Below, piece by piece: positions 58,383-64,000 of a DNA stretch of 64,000 bases. This DNA is from Rhodococcoides kroppenstedtii (GTDB lineage: Bacteria > Actinomycetota > Actinomycetes > Mycobacteriales > Mycobacteriaceae). The stretch's first letter is position 1. Every line of letters starts with the position of its first letter. The position numbers and the translations under genes are program-made. Below the pieces are notes generated by a model. It was not told the DNA's origin and did not search any database. It saw nothing but the letters and a program-made list of their open reading frames with translations. The stretch spans positions 117,146-181,145 of the forward strand of contig NZ_FOJN01000009.1 in the NCBI RefSeq assembly GCF_900111805.1. The letters are read 5' to 3'.

Positions 58383-59821
58383 GGCTCATCCCAATCGGGG
58401 GTGTAGGAGTTGGGGTCTGAAGCCGCCGGTCTCGAGCAGGCTTCGGGCGATGTAGTTGGTCAGGTTGCGGAACCCGAGTGCGGAGCCGCGCAGGTGTTCG
58501 AGCCGTCCGTTGAGCGCCTCGGTCGGCCCGTTGCTGGTGCCAGGTCGTTCGAAGTAGGCGAGCACGTCGGCGGCTCGCTTCTTCAGGGTCCGGCCCAGGG
58601 TGGTGAGCTCGGTGAGCACCTTGGGGACGCCGGCGCTGAGGTCGGTGATCAGCTTCTCCATGAGCTCGCGGCCACGTTGCCGGTCCTCGTGGCGATAGGC
58701 GGCGATCATGCGCTGGTAGACACCCCAGGTCGCCTCGACCTCGACGTGAGCGTCATCAACGAACAGCGCGCGTAGCCTGTCGCTCTGCTTGTCGGTGAGC
58801 AGGTCCGCGCCGGTGTGCAGCGTGCGCCGTGACTTGTAGAGCGGGTCGTCCCTGAACCCACGGTGCCCGTGGATCGCGAGTTGGACCCGGCGCCGACACC
58901 TGTCGAGGGCGTCACCGGCCAGGCGCACGACGTGGAAGGGATCCATCACCGTGACCGCGTCCGGGATCTCCTCCGCAGCGGCAGTCTCGAACCCGGTGAA
59001 GCCGTCCATCGCGACCACCTCGACCGCGTCACGGAAGGCGTCGTCGCGGTTGGCGAGCCAGGTCTTGAACGCCGCCTTCGACCGGCCCTCGACCATGTCC
59101 AGCAGCCTTGCTGGGCCGGAGCCATCGCGGACCGGGGTGAGGTCGATGATCACGGTGACGTTCTTGTCGCCACGCCTGGTGTGGCGCCAGACGTGCTCAT
59201 CGACGCCAATGACCTTCACGCCCTCGAACCGCGTGGGGTCGTTGATCAGCAGCCGCTTGCCTTCGGCCAGGACCGCGTTGTTGGCGGTGTCCCACGCGAC
59301 CCCGAGTCCCTCGGCGACACGGGCGACGGTGAGGTGTGCGACCACGATCCCTTCCAGCGCCCACCGCAACCCGGTGCGCGAGAGCTTCGCGCGTGGCTCC
59401 GCCGCGGCGCTGGTGTCTTGGCGCCACACGTGTCCGCAGTCGGCACAGCGGTAGCGGCGCACTACAACTTCCAGCGCGGTCGGTCGCCAGCCCAGTGGCT
59501 CGTGGGCCAACCGCCGGATCACGGTGTCACGAGCAGCGCCTTCGCTGCCGCACCGTCGGCACCACTGATCTGGCTCCACCACGCGGCACGCGAGGACCGC
59601 ACGATCCGGTTCAAGTCGTTGCCCGGTCACGCTCAGACCGAGGCCGTCGAGTCGAGCGAAGGCGGTCAGGTCAGGGCGGCCGAAGCCGGCCGGCGGGGTA
59701 GCGTCGGACACGTCGAGGTCTTTCGGATGGATGGCGTAGGAACCTCCATCGTCGGGAGACCTCGACGTCTATCTGCGGACCGACGCGCCCGGCCGACCTA
59801 CACCCTCACCTGGGAAGAGCC
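58383..59821 (-). mobile_element. ISL3-family insertion sequence (1,439 bp)
   Basis: Imperfect terminal inverted repeats start GGCTCATCCCA (left) and GGCTCTTCCCA (right, read inward) and continue to a shared GGGTGTAGG. The single transposase gene fills the element. The right flank (CTGAAACG) differs from the left flank (GGCTAACC), so this copy has lost its own duplication on the right. Confidence 0.85.
58386..59711 (-). CDS. ISL3-family transposase
   Basis: 441 residues. An N-terminal zinc-binding HTH region has two CxxC pairs (QWCRRCGSEG and YRCADCGHVW). The DDE catalytic residues are in VIGVDEHVWRHTRRGDKN (first Asp), VAMDGFTGFETA (second Asp) and GTSNGPTEALNGRLEHLRG (Glu). All appear intact and full length, so the enzyme may be active. 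The C-terminal codons reach to three bases from the element end. Confidence 0.92.
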   Translation of the reverse strand: MSDATPPAGFGRPDLTAFARLDGLGLSVTGQRLEPDRAVLACRVVEPDQWCRRCGSEGAARDTVIRRLAHEPLGWRPTALEVVVRRYRCADCGHVWRQDTSAAAEPRAKLSRTGLRWALEGIVVAHLTVARVAEGLGVAWDTANNAVLAEGKRLLINDPTRFEGVKVIGVDEHVWRHTRRGDKNVTVIIDLTPVRDGSGPARLLDMVEGRSKAAFKTWLANRDDAFRDAVEVVAMDGFTGFETAAAEEIPDAVTVMDPFHVVRLAGDALDRCRRRVQLAIHGHRGFRDDPLYKSRRTLHTGADLLTDKQSDRLRALFVDDAHVEVEATWGVYQRMIAAYRHEDRQRGRELMEKLITDLSAGVPKVLTELTTLGRTLKKRAADVLAYFERPGTSNGPTEALNGRLEHLRGSALGFRNLTNYIARSLLETGGFRPQLLHPRLG

Positions 59822-59993
59822 CTGAAACGTCTTCGACGACGACGGGACCGACGAGGAGCAAGGCGCGGTGAGCTAAAGAATGGAGCTTGCTCGGCTTCGA
59901 CGCCGCCGCGAGCTCCGGTGAAACTCCGGTAAAACGGTCGGTACTGGTCGGTCGTCGTCGGTCACCACCCGATGGCAGCGTCCCCCACGCTCG

Positions 59994-60125
59994 GCGTTTG
60001 CGCAGGTCAGCGGCTCGTTCACCCAGTGGGCGCATCAAGCGATAGACGCAGAGCCGACGTGATTAGGTCGTCGGTTCGATTCCGACAGGCGGCTCCGGCG
60101 AACAGCCCCTGACCTGCGCAAACGC
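59994..60125. repeat. 16-bp perfect inverted repeats flanking a tRNA fragment
   Basis: GCGTTTGCGCAGGTCA (59994-60009) and TGACCTGCGCAAACGC (60110-60125) are exact reverse complements 100 bases apart, with a tRNA 3' end between them. The right arm also forms a tight hairpin (60106-60135) with CGCAGGGCAGGGG. Confidence 0.85.
60064..60096 (+). tRNA. 3' fragment of a second tRNA (Thr-like)
   Basis: Reads TAGGTCGTCGG then TTCGATTCCGACAGGCGGCT and CC: a complete T-arm (GTCGG/CCGAC with TTCGATT loop) and the acceptor 3' strand AGGCGGC plus T, the same acceptor strand as the fragment at 55896-55940 but with a different T-stem. The 5' half of a tRNA is not present. Probably another integration-site remnant. 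Confidence 0.6.
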
Positions 60126-60135
60126 AGGGCAGGGG
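60106..60135 (+). terminator. Strong hairpin after the tRNA fragment
   Basis: CCCCTGACCTGCG and CGCAGGGCAGGGG pair over 13 bases with one mismatch around a CAAA loop. Placement just beyond a tRNA 3' end fits a terminator carried along with it. Confidence 0.55.
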
Positions 60136-60712
60136 CGGTTCGGTTCTGGTGGTCGCGCGATGCGCTGGCCTCACGGCTCTGCCCGACACCGACGTCGCTC
60201 TCCTCTGCGACGGACCCCTCGCCTGCTGAGCGCTCGCGGCCGGCATCCTGTCCGTGTGCCGATAGGCCTCGCTCCGCTCGGCAACGCAGCGTGGCGTTGT
60301 GTCGCGACCTGGACGTGCGAGGTGTCAACGGTGCGTCGGCGCAGCGATCGTTGTGTGCGCAGCGAGATGCTCCATGCCGCACGCGCGGCGCGCACGAACG
60401 CAACGCCCCGGAACGCCAACGACCCGTCATCGCTGCGACGCGCAACGCGTCTCCCGTCACGGCAACGGATCGCAACCACGACCCGCCCACGGCGCCTCGC
60501 GGGACGGAGGGCAAGTTGACACAGTTGCGCTGCCATGGAACCGCGCTGGCTCTCTCGATGACCACCGGTGAAACAGTGCCGCTACAGGCTTGCGCCTGGT
60601 GTTGCCTGGCCTCCTCGTGATCGGCCCGTCGGGGATCGTCAACGTGGTGCGGGTGTCGAGGCGGTCGGGTCCGACGGCTCGGCGGGGCGCGATCGTCTCG
60701 TGCGTTGGCTGA

Positions 60713-61024
60713 CTACGGGAGCTTGGACGCGAGGACGTCGGCCGCCAGGATCTCGGGTGCTGCCCCGAGGAGGTGCTGGTTGGCCATCAGGGCTGCGACG
60801 ATGGCGCCGTTGGCGTGGGCGTCGCGAGCGGCCTCGTCGGGGAATGCATCGAAGATCCAGAAGGTGTCGGCGTGGGTCCTAGCCGCGAACCAGACAATCG
60901 TTCCTACTTCTTCGTTGGCTAGTGCGACAGCGCCGGCGAGCAGATCGGCGAGCGCGTCGTGCTGTCCATCGGCCGCGACGATCTTGGCGACGAAGGCATA
61001 CGGAAGTGATGCGGGTGTGGACAT
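60713..61024 (-). CDS. Antibiotic biosynthesis monooxygenase (ABM) domain protein
   Basis: 103-residue ferredoxin-like dimeric domain: YAFVAKIVAADGQHDALADL, EEVGTIVWFAARTHADTFWI and AHANGAIVAALMANQHLLGA. These small proteins oxidise quinols or aromatic polyketides, or just bind them. Divergent from the AraC-type regulator 108 bases away, which is its likely controller. Cargo of the composite transposon. Confidence 0.85.
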   Translation of the reverse strand: MSTPASLPYAFVAKIVAADGQHDALADLLAGAVALANEEVGTIVWFAARTHADTFWIFDAFPDEAARDAHANGAIVAALMANQHLLGAAPEILAADVLASKLP

Positions 61025-61118
61025 GAGGGGTTCTCCTTGAAGTCGGGGTTCTTCGTGGGGCGAGTTCAGCGTATGACGAGCGAGGGCCGGTGGGGAGTGG
61101 CGTATACGACAGTATTGC

Positions 61119-61124
61119 TATTGT
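61119..61124 (+). promoter_or_regulatory. Candidate -10 of the AraC-family gene
   Basis: TATTGT ends seven bases before the ATG at 61132, with no ribosome-binding site, fitting a leaderless message in the divergent region between the ABM gene and the regulator. Confidence 0.4.
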
Positions 61125-61131
61125 TCGCGCC

Positions 61132-62073
61132 ATGCGTATCGGACTGATCGCGATCGACGGCTGCTTCGGTTCGGCGGTCGCGTCGGTCATCGACATCGTG
61201 CGGGTGGCCGACGGAGCCCGCGGCGATGTCGACCCGCGGATCGACCCGATCGAACTCGCCATCCTCGGACCGAAACGGCGAGTGACCACGACGGCATCGA
61301 TGACCCTGTCGGTGGACCACCCGCTGTCGGAGTCCGGAGAGTTCGACGTCGTCGTCGTCCCTGCGCTTGGAACCCTCACGGCCGCCGCGACCCACGACGC
61401 CCTCCAGAGCCGAGATGCACGTTCGGTCATCGCCTCACTCGGGCGCCTCGACGACGCGACCACCCGGATCGCCGCGGCGTGCACCGGCGTGTTCGCCGTC
61501 GCCGAGACCGGACGGATGCATCATCGGCGGGCGACGACCAGCTGGTTCCTGGGGCCGGAGTTCCTGAAGCGCTATCCGACCGTCGCCCTCGATCTCGACA
61601 CCATGGTCGTGGTCGACGGGAACCTCGTCACCGCCGGCGCCGCGTTCGCCCACATCGACCTCGCGCTCTCACTCGTGCGATCGATCAGCCCCGACCTGGC
61701 CCAACATGTCGCCAAGCTCCTCATCATCGACGAGCGTCCGTCGCAGGCGGCCTTCGTCGCCTACGAACATCTCCGGCACGAGGACCCGATCGTCGTCGAG
61801 TTCGAACGCTTCGTGCGCGCCCGCCTGGACGAACCGTTCAACGTCGCCTTCGTCGCGCAGTCGCTCGGCACCAGTCGGCGCACCCTCGAACGACGAGTCC
61901 GTGCGGCGCTCAACCTCACTCCGCTCGGCTTCGTCCAACGGCTCCGCATCGAACGAGCTCGGCACCTCTCAGCAACCACGGACCTCACCTCCGAGGAGAT
62001 CGCGCTACGGGTCGGCTACGCGAACGCCGAGACTCTGCGCTCCCTCCTGCGCAGGGAGCGACGCCGTTCCTGA
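61132..62073 (+). CDS. GlxA-type AraC family regulator (DJ-1/PfpI-like domain plus HTH)
   Basis: 313 residues. The N-terminal class I glutamine amidotransferase-like domain (about 1-180) has FDVVVVPALGTLTAA and IAAACTGVFAVAETG, where the cysteine sits at the nucleophile-elbow position. The C-terminal AraC domain (about 205-310) has two HTH units: FNVAFVAQSLGTSRRTLERR and SEEIALRVGYANAETLRSLL. Such proteins activate or repress adjacent catabolic or defence genes. Start ATG 61132; a longer start at 61090 lies upstream of the probable promoter. Confidence 0.88.
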   Translation: MRIGLIAIDGCFGSAVASVIDIVRVADGARGDVDPRIDPIELAILGPKRRVTTTASMTLSVDHPLSESGEFDVVVVPALGTLTAAATHDALQSRDARSVIASLGRLDDATTRIAAACTGVFAVAETGRMHHRRATTSWFLGPEFLKRYPTVALDLDTMVVVDGNLVTAGAAFAHIDLALSLVRSISPDLAQHVAKLLIIDERPSQAAFVAYEHLRHEDPIVVEFERFVRARLDEPFNVAFVAQSLGTSRRTLERRVRAALNLTPLGFVQRLRIERARHLSATTDLTSEEIALRVGYANAETLRSLLRRERRRS

Positions 62074-62286
62074 CCTATCGCCATGCCTGTAGCCGGTGTC
62101 CTAGCGCTCGGTTGGAACCACCTCTCAGCACGTCGCGTCGACGCTCCTGCGTCGCCCCTGGACGACCCACTCGACACGCCCGCAGCACAGGCCATGTGAC
62201 GTGCCCCGGCTTCCCGGACGGTCGGGGTTGGGTGGCTGTGATGTCGCTGCGTTCTCGTCGAGGGGGTCAGCAGACCCGATCAGGGT

Positions 62287-62468
62287 CGATTGGGATGAGC
62301 CGCGAAGGCGGTCAGGTCAGGGCGGCCGAAGCCGGCCGGCGGGGGTAGCGTCGGACACGTCGAGGTCTTTCGGATGGATGGCGTAGGAACCTCCATCGTC
62401 GGGAGACCTCGACGTCTATCTGCGGACCAACGCGCCCGGCCGACCTACACCCTCATCTGGGAAGAGCC
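62287..62468. mobile_element. Internally deleted second ISL3 copy (right end) with an inverted left-end stub
   Basis: 62302-62468 repeats 59656-59821 almost exactly (one extra G in the GGCGGGGG run and two or three substitutions), including the first codons of the transposase and the right terminus. It is joined at 62301 to a 15-base piece (CGATTGGGATGAGCC) equal to the left terminus in opposite orientation. The joint suggests an IS-mediated deletion. From 62074 to 62286 no gene is seen. Confidence 0.85.
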
Positions 62469-62476
62469 GGCTAACC
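62469..62476. repeat. 8-bp target duplication, right side of the composite element
   Basis: GGCTAACC, identical to 58375-58382. Confidence 0.8.
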
Positions 62477-62506
62477 GCGCTCACCCAGAACGACCGGATT
62501 TCCAAC

Positions 62507-62836
62507 TTGGCGATGCTATGTCCGGCGACGCAATTCGGCTACCAAATGGGGTCTGGCGACCTCGGCGCGGCCTTCACTACAGCGATGGGAATGGGGACGG
62601 GACAGCTCTCCGCCGCGCTCAAGTCCAGAGGTCTCGGCGGTTATCTAGCCGGAGTGGCGATCGATGTGTACAGCTGCGGTTTCTCGCAGGCTGCAAAAAC
62701 CGACTTCAGCGGTCAAGCCATGTCGAGCACCCTTGCTTACGCTGCCGCCAATCCCACCATCGTTGCACAGGAAACGGTCAAGGCCGCTGGTGTGGTCCTA
62801 GGGAACCTATGGTCGGCTTTCGTGCCCCGGTGGTAA
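62507..62836 (+). CDS. Hypothetical protein, probably the 3' part of a gene cut by the composite element
   Basis: 109 residues from a TTG, with AFTTAMGMGTGQLSAALKSR, GGYLAGVAIDVYSCGFSQAA and a helical end (IVAQETVKAAGVVLGNLWSA). Base composition is less GC-rich than its surroundings. The frame is open upstream to the target duplication. If the element is removed (joining 58382 to 62477), it continues in frame into WAIPLNQIDVCSN and GGLTALTQN. So the true gene probably started left of 58375 and was split. No family recognised. Confidence 0.5.
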   Translation: MAMLCPATQFGYQMGSGDLGAAFTTAMGMGTGQLSAALKSRGLGGYLAGVAIDVYSCGFSQAAKTDFSGQAMSSTLAYAAANPTIVAQETVKAAGVVLGNLWSAFVPRW

Positions 62837-63038
62837 TACAACCGTCTTGAGCGCCGCGGCTCTAGGCGTCAGCCGAGAATCTCAAGTCGGACGGTGAACA
62901 AGAAATTCTTCCAGAATCTCTTCTACGGTAACGATTATCAGTGGTGGTTAGGCGACTTGCAGCGGTAGGAGGGAGCTTGACCCGGTTTCCCGGACACCTG
63001 ATCTGTAGCGTTGCTGCTGCAGGAGAGGAGTCCGAGCT

Positions 63039-63325
63039 ATGCCCGCTGCCCATCCCGAGGAGTTCCGCCGCCGGGCGGTCGACCTGACACCCAGCCGGGG
63101 GCGAGTGTCATGCGCATCGCGTCCGACCTCGGCATCAGTGAGTTGTGTCTGCGCAGGTGGATGAAACTCGATGACGTCGATGCCGGCCGCGTCGACGGTC
63201 TGTCCACGAGCGAACGCGCCGAGCTGGCACAGTTGCGCCGAGACAAGAAGCGCCTCGAGACCGAGGTCGAGATCCTCAAACGCGCAAGCGCCTATTTCGC
63301 GCGGGAGAACATCCTCCCAAAATAG
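63039..63325 (+). pseudogene. IS3-family orfA (frameshifted)
   Basis: The ATG at 63039 follows AGGAGAGGAG and begins MPAAHPEEFRRRAVDLT. The match then moves to another frame at about 63087 (QPGASVMRIASDLGISELCL), consistent with loss of one base, and runs through the HTH and leucine-zipper region (LAQLRRDKKRLETEVEILKR) to TAG at 63323. Intact OrfA (about 95-105 residues) would bind the terminal repeats; this one cannot be made in one piece. Confidence 0.8.
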
Positions 63326-63345
63326 TTTTCCGGCTGGTCCACGAA

Positions 63346-63981
63346 TTGGCTGGGGACGGCTTTCCCGTCGCGGTGACCTGCCGGACCCTCGAGGTGTCGA
63401 GATCCGGATTCTACGACTGGCGACATCGACCACCGTCCGAGCGTGATATGTCGGATGCACTGTTGGCCAACAGCATCCGTGATATCCACCAAGGCTCACG
63501 CGGGTGCTACGGCGCGCCGCGGGTGCACGCCGAACTGCGCCTCGGTGCAGGTGTTCGCGTAGGACGCAAGCGTGTTGCACGGGTGATGCGCATTCTCGGT
63601 CTCGCCGGTATCGGTGCCCGACACAAGCGTCGCCACCGACCCGCACCGGCGGTGCACGACGATCTCGTGGCCCGCCGGTTCGTCGCCGAGCGGCCCGATC
63701 AGATCTGGTGCACCGACATCACAGAACACCCCACCGGCACAGGCAAGGTGTACTGCTGCGGGGTTCTCGACACATTCTCCCGGCGCATCGTGGGATGGTC
63801 GATCGCCGATCACATGCGTACCGACCTCGTCGTAGACGCACTGCAGATGGCGCTGTGGCGCCGCCTCCCGGAGGCCGGGACGATCATGCACTCGGACCGC
63901 GGATCTCAGGGCGGATTCAACTGGTCGTCGCAACACCCTGATCTCGGAGGTATGCGACGTGGCTACAGCAGACTGGAGTAA
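63346..63981 (+). pseudogene. IS3-family orfB transposase, C-terminally replaced
   Basis: The integrase-core domain is clear: RGCYGAPRVHAELRLGAG, DQIWCTDITEHPTGTGKVYC (first Asp) and GTIMHSDRGSQ (second Asp). After GSQ the sequence becomes GGFNWSSQHPDLGGMRRGYS and stops at 63979-63981. The segment with the third catalytic residue (Glu) and about 60 residues are missing, so the enzyme is dead. The frame is open back to the orfA end, where AAAATAG could allow a -1 shift, as in active IS3 elements. Confidence 0.8.
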
Positions 63982-64000
63982 GAAGGCCAGCGATGTTCCA

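Larger units (their letters stand above)
59822..60712. other. Cargo segment without supported protein gene: remnant, tRNA fragment, inverted repeats
   Basis: 59829-59876 encodes only a 15-residue acidic tail (VFDDDGTDEEQGAVS) and a stop, possibly the last codons of a lost gene such as an integrase. 59994-60135 holds the inverted repeats and tRNA fragment described separately. From about 60140 to 60712 I see no gene with convincing composition on either strand; open frames there are short and mutually overlapping. Confidence 0.6.
58383..62468. mobile_element. Composite transposon bounded by ISL3-family ends
   Basis: The left part is a complete ISL3 element (58383-59821). The right boundary is the outer end of a second, mostly deleted copy (62302-62468). 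The cargo is a tRNA fragment with inverted repeats, an ABM monooxygenase and an AraC-family regulator. The outermost ends carry identical 8-bp flanks (GGCTAACC), showing that the 4.1-kb unit entered as one piece or arose from an IS that once spanned both ends. Confidence 0.7.
62978..63981 (+). mobile_element. Decayed IS3-family element
   Basis: The left end at 62978 reads TGACCCGGTTTCCCGGACAC, an IS3-type TG...-starting terminus, followed by orfA and orfB on the plus strand. orfA carries a frameshift, and orfB loses homology after the second catalytic Asp. No right terminus is visible before the window ends. Confidence 0.75.

Noticed and set aside
60035..60565. Minus-strand open frame with SESNRRPNHV-like sequence
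   Set aside because: That peptide pattern is the known artefact of translating the antisense of a tRNA T-arm; the DNA is a tRNA fragment.
62894..62968. 24-codon frame (MNKKFFQNLFYGNDYQWWLG...)
   Set aside because: The residue mix is protein-like, but it has no ribosome-binding site and lies between a broken gene and an IS end; too short to support alone. Could be a fragment of a lost gene.

Overview
The window is very GC-rich chromosomal DNA from a mycolic-acid-group actinomycete (order Mycobacteriales), most likely Rhodococcus or a close Nocardiaceae relative. The basis is the gene order clpC-lsr2-lysS ... coaX-panD-panC-(DUF2520) ... folK-folB-folP-folE-ftsH ... hpt-tilS-zincin-dacB / ppa. 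This is the order I know from Mycobacterium tuberculosis Rv3596c-Rv3628, with insertions and losses. Lsr2, a SAM-IV riboswitch and frequent GTG starts fit the same group. The species call is inference.

Region 1 (1-20.7 kb) is conserved housekeeping DNA, nearly all on the minus strand: ClpC (N-terminus only), Lsr2, LysS, a rhodanese/cysteine dioxygenase pair, the pantothenate/CoA block (coaX, panD, panC and a DUF2520 Rossmann protein), the folate block (DUF3180, folK, folB, folP, folE, joined by 4-base overlaps), FtsH with a long repetitive tail, an amidase, hpt, tilS, a zincin-like protein, a D,D-carboxypeptidase, and then ppa on the plus strand.

Region 2 (20.8-31.9 kb) has a PAS protein, a dienoyl-CoA-isomerase-like crotonase, a YbaK deacylase, a class V PLP enzyme under a SAM-IV riboswitch, a 1,289-residue Pls/PosA-type membrane peptide synthetase followed directly by an M1 peptidase, and an MFS/GntR pair.

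Region 3 (32.0-36.7 kb) is accessory. An MMPL transporter, a DUF302 protein and a CsoR-family repressor lie among C-tract/G-tract palindromes. The repressor keeps both sensing cysteines but lacks the copper-ligand histidine. Immediately downstream, a zeta-type toxin/antitoxin pair sits between two perfect 63-bp direct repeats made from the 3' end of the repressor gene plus its terminator.

Region 4 (36.7-55.7 kb) holds an acyl-CoA dehydrogenase, an M23 peptidase divergent from a GAF-ANTAR regulator, an SGNH hydrolase, an SDR, a DUF2231 gene, a polysaccharide deacetylase, a VOC protein, an ECF sigma factor with two small partners, and a kdpFABCD potassium-uptake operon with an extra 34-codon leader gene but no kdpE beside it.

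Region 5 (55.9-64 kb) is a mosaic of mobile DNA. It starts at a 3' fragment of a tRNA-Thr gene (a probable integration site). It holds an aldehyde dehydrogenase, a frameshifted monoacylglycerol-lipase-like pseudogene, a complete ISL3-family element, cargo (ABM monooxygenase, GlxA-type AraC regulator and a second tRNA fragment inside inverted repeats), and a truncated second ISL3 end. The unit 58383-62468 is bounded by the same 8-bp duplication and looks like a composite transposon. The window ends in a decayed IS3-family element.
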